Assembly: GCA_029863625.1 (NCBI GenBank)
Contig: JAOTUY010000033.1
Span: 1 to 34,015, forward strand
Origin: Acidimicrobiia bacterium
Lineage (GTDB): Bacteria > Actinomycetota > Acidimicrobiia > Spongiisociales > UBA4744
Reading direction: 5' to 3'
Length of the DNA: 34,015 bases
The notes beneath the pieces were generated by a model. The model had not been told where the DNA came from. It saw only the letters and a program-made list of their open reading frames with translations, and did no database searches. Below are positions 1-7,367 of the stretch, in pieces; within the stretch, counting starts at the first letter, position 1; each line of letters opens with the position of its first letter. Made by a program: the position numbers and the translations under genes.

Positions 1-673
1 AGGCGGGCGGCGACGCGGGGGCGGGCGCGGTGGGAGTCGTCGGGGTGGCGGGCGGAGCAGTCGTCGTCGAGGTGGCGGGCGGAGCAGTCGTCGTCGAGGT
101 GGCGGGCGGAGCAGTCGTCGTCGTAGCGCTGTAGTCATATGGGCATAAGGCGGTCGCCGGGAGGGCACCCCCGGACTCCTGCACAAAAACCACCGTTACG
201 TACTCGGCCCCGTTGCCGGCGGTGGCGAATTCGATGCCCACCCGGTTGAAACCGGAATAGAGGTTGTTCTTGCAGTGACCCTCGGACTCCATGAACATCC
301 GGTGGATGTTCGAGACGCTCCACCCGTAGGCGATGTTCTCACCAATCCTGGTCCATGGTCCGGTCACGCCAGCCGACAGGTCGGATCGATGCTGGAAAGT
401 CCCGGTCGAAGCCATCCAGGCGGAATGGTCGGCGGCGATTTGCACCAGATCGTCACGGAGGGTGAGCGGCTGGGTTCCTACCGCGGCCCGTTCCTGATTG
501 ATCAGGTCCAGGAGTTGCTGGGCTTCGCTGCTCACTGCTCGAGCCGTCATCGGCTGCGCAGCCGAAGCAAACCCGAAGAGACCCACGACCAGCAGGACAA
601 AGGCCGCTACCCGCGCGCCTGCGGGGCGGCCCTCGATCGAAGCGGTGCCAGCGCGGCAACGGGTGACTGCCAT
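1..673 (-). CDS. Secreted CAP (SCP/PR1-like) domain protein, C-terminus cut by window edge
   Basis: The open frame runs from an ATG at 673 to base 1 without a stop, so only the first 224 codons are visible. Residues about 20-45 form a signal peptide-like hydrophobic stretch ending near ASAAQ. It is followed by a CAP/SCP fold: a QQLLDLINQERA helix, the DHSAWMAST segment, a GENIAYGWS motif, and a MESEGHCKNNLYSGF...VGIEFA segment, matching the conserved GEN and H-x-N-y signatures of bacterial CAP proteins. After the domain comes a low-complexity Thr/Pro/Ala tail containing three STTTAPPAT-type repeats, probably a cell-wall-spanning linker. Bacterial CAP proteins are secreted and their biochemical role is mostly unknown. 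The clearest Shine-Dalgarno (AAGGAAG) lies about 20 bases upstream of this ATG and nearer an ATG at 686 in a different frame, so the start is not settled, but only the 673 frame gives the CAP fold. Confidence 0.85.
   Translation of the reverse strand, partial: MAVTRCRAGTASIEGRPAGARVAAFVLLVVGLFGFASAAQPMTARAVSSEAQQLLDLINQERAAVGTQPLTLRDDLVQIAADHSAWMASTGTFQHRSDLSAGVTGPWTRIGENIAYGWSVSNIHRMFMESEGHCKNNLYSGFNRVGIEFATAGNGAEYVTVVFVQESGGALPATALCPYDYSATTTTAPPATSTTTAPPATSTTTAPPATPTTPTAPAPASPPA
44..124. repeat. Three tandem copies of a 27-bp unit in the CAP gene tail
   Basis: Three back-to-back 27-bp copies at 44-70, 71-97 and 98-124 are identical except for the last base of the third. The unit is an exact multiple of three and encodes a nine-residue Thr/Pro/Ala repeat on the minus strand, so copy-number change would lengthen or shorten the linker without shifting the frame. 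Confidence 0.95.
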
Positions 674-731
674 TACCGATAGGCATCGGCAGACTTCCTT
701 AGAGCTTGAGCGTGATGACCGCGGAGAGTGG

Positions 732-1655
732 TCAGCTCCCGGATGCCGTCAAGCCACCCACGAGACGCCCGGCGCCGTCCACGACCGGGATCGGCGACCC
801 ATCGAACAAGTCGGCCAAACGCGAGGCTTCTTCGTAACTGTCCCCGACCTCGAGGAATAACGGATCGTCCATGAGTTCGCCGACACTCAGTTCGGGATTG
901 GCTCCTTCCAACGCTCCCTTGTGGATGACCCCGACGAGGTTCCCCTCATCGACTACGGCCGCTACGGCGTGTTCCATCAGCCGCAGGGCATCTCCGACCA
1001 GTAGGTGCCTGCTCAGATAGGCAGGCTCCTCCATGTGGTGGTACACACGGGCCGGCGCTTGCTGAACGACGATGGCTCCGGCCGGCGCCCGCTGGCGAAG
1101 CCGGACCCCGGTGCCGAAGAATGACCGTTGCAGCCACCATCCACCCGGGGCGCCCAGCACCAGCAGGGCATCGGCGGGCAACGCTTCGATCAGTTCCCGG
1201 GCGTCAGCGGTCTCAACCACCCGGTACGGCAAGCCGGGGATCTTCCCGGCGAAGGTTCTAACGATTTGCTCAGCTGCCGGAAAGTCGGCGGGAGTCGGGT
1301 AGGCAGAGATCATCTCCGCCTCGACGCCAAGTGTTTCACCAAGACGGAGGGCGATACGGGCGGCCAGAGCAGAATGGGGTCCACTGCTGACCGCCGCTGA
1401 GACGCTCCCCACCTTGGCGGGATCGAAGTCGGAGGGGACCGCAACGTTCACGAAGTCGAAACCGACCGGCAAACGGCGGGTGACGAGCAGGTCCGCCCGG
1501 GCCTCGACGCACTCGGTTCGGAGGTCGCCTTGCACGCGCGTCGACGACCCGCCGCCGAGCAGATCGGCCAATTCGACGCATCCTTCGCCTCGCGTCCACA
1601 CCACGCGGAACGGTTTGCCCGGCATCATGCGGCGGCCTTGAAAGGCGGCGACCAT
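732..1655 (-). CDS. Universal stress protein-like domain fused to a CBS domain pair
   Basis: 307 aa, soluble. The middle (about residues 55-205) looks like a UspA-type alpha/beta nucleotide-binding fold, with the beta-strand/loop segment ALLVLGAPGGWW...FGTGVRLRQRAPAGAIVV near its end, as in the G-2x-G-9x-G(S/T) region of Usp proteins. The C-terminal ~95 residues form two CBS motifs: HLLVGDALRLMEHAVAAVVDEGNLVGVIHKG and a second ending IPVVDGAGRLVGGLT. CBS pairs usually sense adenosine nucleotides, so a stress or energy-sensing regulator is a reasonable inference with no known target. It is divergent from pntAA across 98 bp, which may link it to redox or energy balance. Methionines at residues 10 and 11 are alternative starts, and no strong ribosome-binding site decides between them. 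Confidence 0.7.
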   Translation of the reverse strand: MVAAFQGRRMMPGKPFRVVWTRGEGCVELADLLGGGSSTRVQGDLRTECVEARADLLVTRRLPVGFDFVNVAVPSDFDPAKVGSVSAAVSSGPHSALAARIALRLGETLGVEAEMISAYPTPADFPAAEQIVRTFAGKIPGLPYRVVETADARELIEALPADALLVLGAPGGWWLQRSFFGTGVRLRQRAPAGAIVVQQAPARVYHHMEEPAYLSRHLLVGDALRLMEHAVAAVVDEGNLVGVIHKGALEGANPELSVGELMDDPLFLEVGDSYEEASRLADLFDGSPIPVVDGAGRLVGGLTASGS

Positions 1656-1753
1656 AGGTATCCACTTTCGGTTGGTATCGACCCCTGGGTGTCACCATAC
1701 CTTCAACTTGGGAATCGGACTCAACAGTCGTAGATTCTCGGTGAGGTACCAAC

Positions 1754-2890
1754 ATGCAGATCGGTGTTCCAAACCAATCCGGCCCCGCAGAACGGCGCGT
1801 AGCCATCACTCCCGATGTGACCACCCGGCTGGCCAAACAGGACTTCTCCGTGGTCGTCGAATCCGGTGCCGGCATGGCGGCCGGCTTTCCCGACCCTCTT
1901 TTTGAGGAGGCCGGCGCAGCGATCGCCGACGCGAGGGTCGCGTGGGGTGCCGAACTAGTGGTATGTCTTTCAGGGCCGACGGATGACCAAATAGGATTTC
2001 TGCGCCGCGGCGGCATCCTGCTCGGTCTCCTCGAGCCGCTCGACAAGCCCCAACGGATGGAGGCGTTGGCGTCTGCAGGGGTAACGGCGCTGGCTTTCGA
2101 GACCCTACCGCGCACCACTCGCGCTCAACCGATGGACGTGCTGTCGTCGCAAGCGACGGCAGCCGGCTACCAGGCGGTGCTGGTGGCCGCGACCGAACAA
2201 GGCAAGTTCTTTCCGATGCTCACCACGGCCGCCGGGACCATCCGGCCCACCAAGGCGTTGGTGCTGGGAGCGGGCGTCGCCGGCTTGCAAGCAATCGCCA
2301 CCGCCAAACGGCTCGGGGCGATCGTGTCTGCGTACGACGTACGTGCGGCCGCCGCAGAACAAGTGGAGAGCCTCGGGGCGCGCTTCGTCCACCTCGAGAT
2401 TGAGCAGCAGGACGAAACCAAAACCGGCGGGTACGCCCGCGAACTGGAAGCCGACGCACAGCAGCGACTGCTCATGCAACTCGGCGAGCACGTGGCTCGC
2501 CACGATGTCGTCATCTCAACGGCTGCCATCCCGGGCCAAAGGGCTCCGATGCTGATCACCCGCGACATGGTCGAGCACATGGCGCCAGGTTCGGTGATCG
2601 TCGATCTGGCCGCCACAACCGGAGGGAACTGCGAGTTGAGCAAGGCCGATGAGACGGTAACCCACAACGGAGTCACCATCCTCGCCCCCACCGATCTCGT
2701 TTCCGGCGTCGCCACGCACGCCAGCCAGATGTACGCAAGAAACGCGGCGGCCGTGCTCGTGCACCTACTCCAGGAGGATGGCGTCGTCATCGACTTCGAA
2801 GATGAGATCACCGCCGGCTTGTGCATCACGCACGAGGGTCGACTAGTGAACGAAAGAGTCAAATCAATGCTGGAAGGAGGTTCGGGCTGA
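1754..2890 (+). CDS. pntAA: NAD(P) transhydrogenase subunit alpha part 1 (NAD-binding, dI)
   Basis: 378 aa, the soluble NAD(H)-binding dI component of the proton-translocating transhydrogenase, which transfers hydride between NADH and NADP+ coupled to proton flow. The N-terminus (IGVPNQSGPAERRVAITPD) and the Rossmann segment ALVLGAGVAGLQAIATAKRLGAIVSAYDVR (about residues 167-196) are typical of the alanine dehydrogenase/PntA family. The RQD-like loop and VIVDLAATTGGNCE are also present. Length matches the split form in which the alpha subunit is two polypeptides. The ATG at 1754 is preceded by GGTGAGGT at good spacing. The stop overlaps the next start by one base (TGATG), implying translational coupling. 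Confidence 0.95.
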   Translation: MQIGVPNQSGPAERRVAITPDVTTRLAKQDFSVVVESGAGMAAGFPDPLFEEAGAAIADARVAWGAELVVCLSGPTDDQIGFLRRGGILLGLLEPLDKPQRMEALASAGVTALAFETLPRTTRAQPMDVLSSQATAAGYQAVLVAATEQGKFFPMLTTAAGTIRPTKALVLGAGVAGLQAIATAKRLGAIVSAYDVRAAAAEQVESLGARFVHLEIEQQDETKTGGYARELEADAQQRLLMQLGEHVARHDVVISTAAIPGQRAPMLITRDMVEHMAPGSVIVDLAATTGGNCELSKADETVTHNGVTILAPTDLVSGVATHASQMYARNAAAVLVHLLQEDGVVIDFEDEITAGLCITHEGRLVNERVKSMLEGGSG

Positions 2891-3177
2891 TGGCCGATCT
2901 CGTTATTCCGATCACTGTGTTCGTCCTCGCCGCATATGTCGGGTTCGAGGTCATCACCAAAGTACCGCCCCAACTCCATACGCCGCTCATGTCAGGCTCT
3001 AACGCCATTTCGGGCGTCACCATCATCGGCGCTTTGGTGGTAGCGGCCCGAGGAGACACGACCGTTGCCGCGGTGCTCGGGTTCCTGGCGGTCGCTTTCG
3101 CCATGATCAATGTGGTGGGCGGGTTCCTCGTGACGGACCGCATGCTGGAGATGTTCCAAAAGAAAGACAAGCCGTGA
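2890..3177 (+). CDS. pntAB: NAD(P) transhydrogenase subunit alpha part 2 (small membrane subunit)
   Basis: 95 aa with about three transmembrane helices (VIPITVFVLAAYVGFEVI, ISGVTIIGALVVAA, VAAVLGFLAVAFAMINVVGGFLVTDRML). The helix-loop VGFEVI and the VPPQLHTPLMSGSNAISG loop are conserved in the membrane part of alpha subunits. It supplies half of the dII proton channel with PntB. The start at 2890 overlaps the pntAA stop and has GGAGG 8-12 bases upstream; an earlier in-frame methionine at 2821 lies inside pntAA and is unlikely. Its stop overlaps the GTG of pntB. Confidence 0.95.
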   Translation: MADLVIPITVFVLAAYVGFEVITKVPPQLHTPLMSGSNAISGVTIIGALVVAARGDTTVAAVLGFLAVAFAMINVVGGFLVTDRMLEMFQKKDKP

Positions 3178-4547
3178 ACATCACCCTGGCGAGCTTCCTC
3201 TATTTGGCCGCCGCGGTCGCCTTCATCATCGGCCTCAAGCGCCTCCAATCGCCCGTAACAGCCCGCCGCGGGAATCAGCTGGCCGGGCTTGGCATGTTGA
3301 TTGCGATCATCGTCACACTCCTGATCTCGGACATCATCAGCCCATGGATCGTCGTAGCAGGCCTGGTGGTGGGTGGTGCGGTCGGCGGCTTCCTTGCTCG
3401 AACGGTCGAGATGACCGCCATGCCCCAGTTGGTGGCAGCATTCAACGGCTTCGGTGGTGGCGCCTCCGCCCTGGTCGCCGCGGCCGAATTCCTCAAGTCG
3501 GATGCCCTACCGCTACGAACCGATATCACCATCGTCTTGTCGACCGTCATCGGCGCAGTGACGCTGTCCGGTTCGTTCGTTGCCTACGCCAAGCTGCAAG
3601 GCCTGGTCTCCGGCCAACCGGTTGGGTATCCGGGCCAGAAAATCGGGGACCCGGTGCTGGCAGCGATCATCGTTGGATTGAGCGTGTGGGTGGTAGCAGG
3701 GGGCAGCGCTTCGGTCTTGTGGTTGCTGGTGCTGGCCGCCCTGATCCTCGGCGTGATACGCGTACTGCCGATCGGTGGCGCCGACATGCCGGTGGTCATC
3801 TCGTTCCTCAACGCCTTTTCCGGCTTAGCCGCGTCGATGGCGGGGTTCGTCATCGACTCGAACGCGCTGATCATCAGCGGGGCCCTGGTTGGCGCCTCGG
3901 GGCTGATCCTCACCAACATCATGGTCAAGGCTATGAACCGATCTCTGGGCAACGTGCTGTTCGGAGCTTTCGGAGCAGCCGCCATGGAAGGCGGACCGGG
4001 AGCTATCGGGGAAAAGCCGGTGCGATCAGCCACTGCCGACGACGTGGCCGTGACCCTGGCGTATGCAGGCTCAGTGATCGTCGTCCCGGGTTACGGGCTG
4101 GCCGTCGCCCAGGCCCAGCACAACCTCAAGGAACTGACCAACCTGCTCGAGGAACGGGGGGTCGACGTGCGGTACGCGATCCACCCGGTGGCCGGTCGTA
4201 TGCCGGGACACATGAACGTGCTCCTGGCGGAGGCGGACGTCGAGTACGAAAAACTCTACGATCTCGACCAGATTCAAGACCAGTTTCCCCGAACCGACGT
4301 GGCGTTGATCGTCGGCGCCAACGACGTGGTCAATCCGGGGGCGCGCGACGACGAGACCAGCCCGATTTACGGAATGCCGATCCTCGACGTGGACAAGGCA
4401 ACGACCGCCATCGTGATCAAGCGCAGTCTCTCTCCCGGCTTCGCCGGCATCGACAACCCGCTGTTCTACCTGGACAACACCATGATGTACTTTGCCGACG
4501 CCAAGCGGGCCATGACCGACCTGGTGACGGCGGTGAAGGAGGCCTAG
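3174..4547 (+). CDS. pntB: NAD(P) transhydrogenase subunit beta
   Basis: 457 aa. The N-terminal ~260 residues contain about eight membrane helices (dII), and the C-terminal ~180 form the NADP(H)-binding dIII domain. The NADP motif VIVVPGYGLAVAQAQHNLKEL and later GRMPGHMNVLLAEADVPYE-like and ALIVGANDVVNPGA segments are the standard PntB signatures. It begins with GTG overlapping the pntAB stop, so the three genes are a tightly coupled operon. The product sits in the cytoplasmic membrane with dI and dIII facing the cytoplasm, and balances NADPH supply against the proton gradient. Confidence 0.95.
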   Translation: MNITLASFLYLAAAVAFIIGLKRLQSPVTARRGNQLAGLGMLIAIIVTLLISDIISPWIVVAGLVVGGAVGGFLARTVEMTAMPQLVAAFNGFGGGASALVAAAEFLKSDALPLRTDITIVLSTVIGAVTLSGSFVAYAKLQGLVSGQPVGYPGQKIGDPVLAAIIVGLSVWVVAGGSASVLWLLVLAALILGVIRVLPIGGADMPVVISFLNAFSGLAASMAGFVIDSNALIISGALVGASGLILTNIMVKAMNRSLGNVLFGAFGAAAMEGGPGAIGEKPVRSATADDVAVTLAYAGSVIVVPGYGLAVAQAQHNLKELTNLLEERGVDVRYAIHPVAGRMPGHMNVLLAEADVEYEKLYDLDQIQDQFPRTDVALIVGANDVVNPGARDDETSPIYGMPILDVDKATTAIVIKRSLSPGFAGIDNPLFYLDNTMMYFADAKRAMTDLVTAVKEA

Positions 4548-4558
4548 GCCAGGAGGAA

Positions 4559-4912
4559 TTAGCCGCCGATTCGTCGGAGCACCCTGCCAATGCCGACGAT
4601 CAGTGCGATGCCGAGAACGGCTGTGCTCAACAGCAGCACCGTGAAACCGGTGAAAGAGAACGCAGAGGCGTTGATGGCCGCCAGGCCAGCCAGGCCCCCG
4701 AAGAGCAACGGACGGGGCCATCCGGCAGGGCCCCGCAACTGGTCAACCCGGGTGGTCGCCATCCAGAAGAGGACCGCGATCGTCATCACCAAGAAGACCG
4801 CCTGAACCGCCGCCAAGCTCCCCCAGAAAGTCAGCAGAACGACTAGCCAGACGATTCCGACACCAAGGCCGACATCACGCACGGCTTGAAGGGCCCGTCC
4901 CCGTCCAGACAT
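4559..4912 (-). CDS. Small membrane protein of unknown function
   Basis: 117 aa with four likely membrane helices: VGLGVGIVWLVVLLTFWGSLA, AVQAVFLVMTIAVLFWMA, PLLFGGLAGLAAINASAFSF and GFTVLLLSTAVLGIALIVGIGRVL. A basic N-terminus (SGRGRALQAVRD) and basic C-terminus (GRVLRRIGG) suggest both ends are cytoplasmic. I do not recognise a family. It is convergent with pntB (11 bp between stops) and divergent from the nitroreductase gene. Hydrophobic periodicity and codon bias favour a real gene over the overlapping frames on the other strand. Confidence 0.6.
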   Translation of the reverse strand: MSGRGRALQAVRDVGLGVGIVWLVVLLTFWGSLAAVQAVFLVMTIAVLFWMATTRVDQLRGPAGWPRPLLFGGLAGLAAINASAFSFTGFTVLLLSTAVLGIALIVGIGRVLRRIGG

Positions 4913-4918
4913 AGAAAG

Positions 4919-4970
4919 AAGTTATCAGTTGTCAGTTATCAGTCATCCGTCAAACTGACTACTGACCACC
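4919..4970. repeat. Short TTATCAGT/TGTCAGT-type tandem repeats in the intergenic gap
   Basis: Between the small membrane protein and the nitroreductase gene the sequence drops in GC and contains repeated TATCAGT/TGTCAGT heptamers, with ACTGACTACTGACC in opposite orientation nearby. It looks like a degenerate short tandem repeat, unlike the surrounding GC-rich DNA. No function is evident. Confidence 0.55.
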
Positions 4971-4986
4971 CCCAGGAGCTGCTCCC

Positions 4987-5601
4987 ATGGAATTCCAGGA
5001 CGTCATCCGCAAGCGCCGCATGGTCCGCAACTACACCGACGACCCAGTGGATTCCACGACCATCGACCGGTTGATCGAGGCAACCCGACGAGCGCCAAGC
5101 GCCGGATTCAGCCAAGGTCAGTATCTGGTGGTCGTCACCTCCGCAGAAGGCCGGCAGGGCATCGCTTATCTCTCTGGAGAAGCTGAGTACGTAGCGGCGG
5201 GGTTCGCACCGTGGATCTCGAAAGCTCCCGTCCATTTCGTCATTTGCACCAGTGAGGCCGACTATCACCGGCGCTACCGGGAGCCAGACAAAGTCGACCG
5301 CCACGGCCGGGAGATCACTTGGCCGGTCCCCTACTGGTGGGTCGATGCCGGGGCATCGATGATGCTGCTCCTCCTGGCTGCGGTCGATGAGGGGTTGGCC
5401 GCCGGTTTGCTCGGGGTCCATTCGATCCCCGGTCTGCAAGCCTTGCTGGGGATCCCGGGCGACGTAACGCCCATCGGTGTGGTCACCGTCGGGCATGCCG
5501 CGCCCGATCGGAAATCCGGTTCGCTCCAAAGAGGATGGAAACCCCAGGGAGATGTCGTGCACCGCGAGCGTTGGAACGGAGATGAAGTCGGGCCGTCGTA
5601 A
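4987..5601 (+). CDS. Nitroreductase-family FMN oxidoreductase
   Basis: 204 aa. The opening FQDVIRKRRMVRNYTDDPVDSTTIDRLIEATRRAPSAGFSQ is the classic nitroreductase N-terminus, in which the R-R-x-x-R-x-Y segment binds the FMN phosphate. The later AAVDEGLAAGLLGVH...LGIPGDVTPIGVVTVGHA is the conserved second FMN-contacting region of these dimeric flavoproteins. The substrate cannot be read from sequence; the family reduces nitroaromatics, quinones and flavins with NAD(P)H. The ATG at 4987 is preceded by AGGAG at about eight bases. An internal segment (YHRRYREPDKVDRHGRE) is longer than in minimal nitroreductases. Confidence 0.85.
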   Translation: MEFQDVIRKRRMVRNYTDDPVDSTTIDRLIEATRRAPSAGFSQGQYLVVVTSAEGRQGIAYLSGEAEYVAAGFAPWISKAPVHFVICTSEADYHRRYREPDKVDRHGREITWPVPYWWVDAGASMMLLLLAAVDEGLAAGLLGVHSIPGLQALLGIPGDVTPIGVVTVGHAAPDRKSGSLQRGWKPQGDVVHRERWNGDEVGPS

Positions 5602-5604
5602 GAT
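5599..5604 (+). promoter_or_regulatory. Putative -10 box (TAAGAT) for a leaderless thioesterase transcript
   Basis: TAAGAT fits TAnnnT, lies exactly six bases before the ATG at 5611, and no Shine-Dalgarno is present. The same arrangement recurs at other starts in this window. No good -35 is visible, and the box overlaps the nitroreductase stop. Confidence 0.4.
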
Positions 5605-5610
5605 CCGGAC

Positions 5611-6393
5611 ATGCCGAACGAACTGTTCCTACCGGTGGGCGCCGGCGCTTTTCAACCCACGGACTTGACCCGGGGACCGTGGAGTCCTCTCTCTCAACAT
5701 GGCGGTCCGCCCTCGGCCCTCCTGGCCTGTGCCGTCGAATCCACCGAGCCGACTTCGATGTTCGTTGCCCGGTTCACGGTCGAGTTCATTCGGCCGGTAC
5801 CACTTACTCCGCTCACCCTTGCGAGCCGGGTCACCCGGCCGGGTCGACGGGTGCAGCTGATAGAAGCCACCTTGGCCGCCGCCGGAGAACTCGTGGCGCG
5901 AGCCATGGCGCTGCGGATACGCGTCCACGAGGGCGTCGACATCCCGCTCGAAGCTGGTGGCCCGGTAGAAACACTGCCGCCCCCCGATACGGTTGAACCT
6001 GTGCGGCTCGTGCCCGTCGACTGGGGGAATTTCGGCGACGCCCTGGAGACCCGACCTCTGGTCGGTGGCTTGATCGAACCGGGCCCGAGTGTCGCCTGGT
6101 TCCGCCTGAGGGTGCCGGTGGTGCAAGGCGAGGAGCCCAGTCCTCTGCAGCGTGTGCTGGTCGCCGCAGATTGCGGGAATGGGATCTCGTCGGCCGTTGA
6201 CATCCAGCGCTACCTTTTCATCAACCCGGACCTCACCGTCTACCAACATCGACCGGCCTCCGGCGAGTGGATCGGACTCGACGCTCTCACCCGCCTCGAA
6301 AGGCAGGGAATTGGTCTGGCCGAGGCCGCCCTCTTCGACGAGCGCGGCCGGTTGGGCCGTTCCCTCCAAAGCCTGTACGTCGACGAACGCTGA
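5611..6393 (+). CDS. Thioesterase-family protein (TesB-like double hot-dog)
   Basis: 260 aa. Motifs typical of the actinobacterial TesB-like acyl-CoA thioesterase family are present: RGPWSPLSQHGGPPSALLACAVE near residue 20-45 and VARFTVEFIRPVPLTPL at 50-70. The repeat of the hot-dog fold in the second half contains the AADCGNGIS...YLFINPDLTVYQHR stretch with the conserved NPD. Predicted to hydrolyse acyl-CoA thioesters in the cytoplasm; chain-length preference cannot be read. It stands between the nitroreductase gene and the RNA methyltransferase gene, both on the same strand, with a possible promoter of its own. Confidence 0.8.
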   Translation: MPNELFLPVGAGAFQPTDLTRGPWSPLSQHGGPPSALLACAVESTEPTSMFVARFTVEFIRPVPLTPLTLASRVTRPGRRVQLIEATLAAAGELVARAMALRIRVHEGVDIPLEAGGPVETLPPPDTVEPVRLVPVDWGNFGDALETRPLVGGLIEPGPSVAWFRLRVPVVQGEEPSPLQRVLVAADCGNGISSAVDIQRYLFINPDLTVYQHRPASGEWIGLDALTRLERQGIGLAEAALFDERGRLGRSLQSLYVDER

Positions 6394-6402
6394 CCCACCA
6401 AG

Positions 6403-6453
6403 GGTTTTGGCGCTCAAAGCCCCGGAATGGCGAGCAACATCGGCGCCAAAACC
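6403..6453. repeat. 11-bp perfect inverted repeat with 29-nt spacer
   Basis: GGTTTTGGCGC at 6403-6413 is the exact reverse complement of 6443-6453. It lies between the thioesterase stop and the TrmH-family start. It could be a terminator for the upstream gene or a long hairpin or operator controlling the downstream one. There is no T-tract after it. Confidence 0.6.
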
Positions 6454-6480
6454 GGAAAGGAGTCGCGGTAAGGTCGCCTC

Positions 6481-7299
6481 ATGCACGAGCCCATCACTTC
6501 AGTGACCAATCCGCTGGTCAAGCGACTCGTCAAGCTCCGCAACCGGCGCGAACGCGACGAGTCCGGCGTCTTTCTCATTGAGGGGTTTCGGGAACTGACC
6601 AGGGCAGTGGATTCAGGATTGGTCGTTCGGGAGGTCTACGTTTGCCCGGATCTCTTCCTGGGCGACCATGAAGATGCACTGATCGAACGGGCCGTGGCCG
6701 GCGGCGCCGAACGGGTTGTGTTTGGCTCCTCGGCCTTCCGCAAGGTCAGCTACCGCGATCGACCCGAAGGCCTTATCGGGCTGGCCGATCAATTCCCGGC
6801 CAGCCTCGATGGTCTCTCGCTGTCGGCAAACCCATTGATCCTGGTGGTCGAGTCGATTGAAAAACCCGGCAATTTGGGAACGATGCTGCGCACCGCTGAC
6901 GCCGCAGGAGTCGATGCCGTCATCGTTTGCGAACCAACCACCGATCCCTTCAACCCGAACGTCGTTCGGGCCTCACTGGGCTGCCTTTTCCTGGTTCCAC
7001 TGGCGATCTCATCAACGCCGGAAGCCATAGACTGGCTGGCGGAACGCGGCATCCGGACTTTTTCAGCAACTCCCGCCGCCGTCTTGCCACACTGGCGAGC
7101 CGACTTCCGGGGACCGTCTGCCATCGCCATCGGCAGCGAACAATACGGTCTCACCGAAACCTGGCTCCAAAACGGGGAACTGATCCGCATACCCATGGGC
7201 GGCCAGGTCGACAGTCTCAACGCCGCGATGGCGGCCGGGGTGGCGCTCTTCGAAGCAGTCCGCCAACGCTCGGCGGCCGGTCTTGACCCCGGTACCTGA
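6481..7299 (+). CDS. TrmH/SpoU-family RNA 2'-O-methyltransferase
   Basis: 272 aa. The N-terminal ~100 residues form the substrate-binding domain (NPLVKRLVKLRNRRERDESGVFLIEG, RELTRAVDS). The C-terminal ~150 residues are the SPOUT trefoil-knot methyltransferase with its three motifs: EKPGNLGTMLRTADAAG (motif 1, catalytic Asn and Arg), AIAIGSEQYGL (motif 2) and IRIPMGGQVDSLNAAMAAGVALFEA (motif 3). It uses S-adenosylmethionine to methylate a ribose in rRNA or tRNA; the exact target is not determinable. The ATG at 6481 has TAAGGT six bases upstream and only a distant AAAGGAG, so the transcript may be leaderless. Confidence 0.92.
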   Translation: MHEPITSVTNPLVKRLVKLRNRRERDESGVFLIEGFRELTRAVDSGLVVREVYVCPDLFLGDHEDALIERAVAGGAERVVFGSSAFRKVSYRDRPEGLIGLADQFPASLDGLSLSANPLILVVESIEKPGNLGTMLRTADAAGVDAVIVCEPTTDPFNPNVVRASLGCLFLVPLAISSTPEAIDWLAERGIRTFSATPAAVLPHWRADFRGPSAIAIGSEQYGLTETWLQNGELIRIPMGGQVDSLNAAMAAGVALFEAVRQRSAAGLDPGT

Positions 7300-7330
7300 C
7301 TCCCCGCACCGTACGCCCGACGGTTGGTTC

Positions 7331-7360
7331 TTGACATCGAACGTATGTTCGATCTAGTTT
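7331..7360 (+). promoter_or_regulatory. Promoter with embedded LexA (SOS) operator
   Basis: A consensus -35 TTGACA occupies 7331-7336, and a weak -10 TAGTTT lies at 7355-7360 (18-base spacer). The spacer holds the perfect palindrome TCGAAC-GTAT-GTTCGA at 7337-7352, which equals the mycobacterial/actinobacterial LexA box TCGAAC(N4)GTTCGA. LexA bound here would block RNA polymerase, so the downstream nuclease gene is predicted to be SOS-induced. The GTG start at 7368 lies where transcription should begin, implying a leaderless message. Confidence 0.85.
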
Positions 7361-7367
7361 CGATGCG

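Noticed and set aside
453..686. 77-aa minus-strand frame with the better Shine-Dalgarno
   Set aside because: The translation is Arg/Pro-rich with no signal peptide; the overlapping frame gives a clear CAP domain.
1708..1736. TTGGGA-17-TAGATT as a pntAA promoter
   Set aside because: Spacing is right, but the implied start of transcription (about 1743) falls in the ribosome-binding site, leaving an implausibly short leader.
3344..4846. 500-aa plus-strand frame across pntB
   Set aside because: Arg/Gly-rich low-quality translation overlapping pntB in another frame; a GC-rich shadow.
4913..4986. CRISPR-like repeats before the nitroreductase gene
   Set aside because: Units are about seven bases, degenerate and without spacers; not a CRISPR array.
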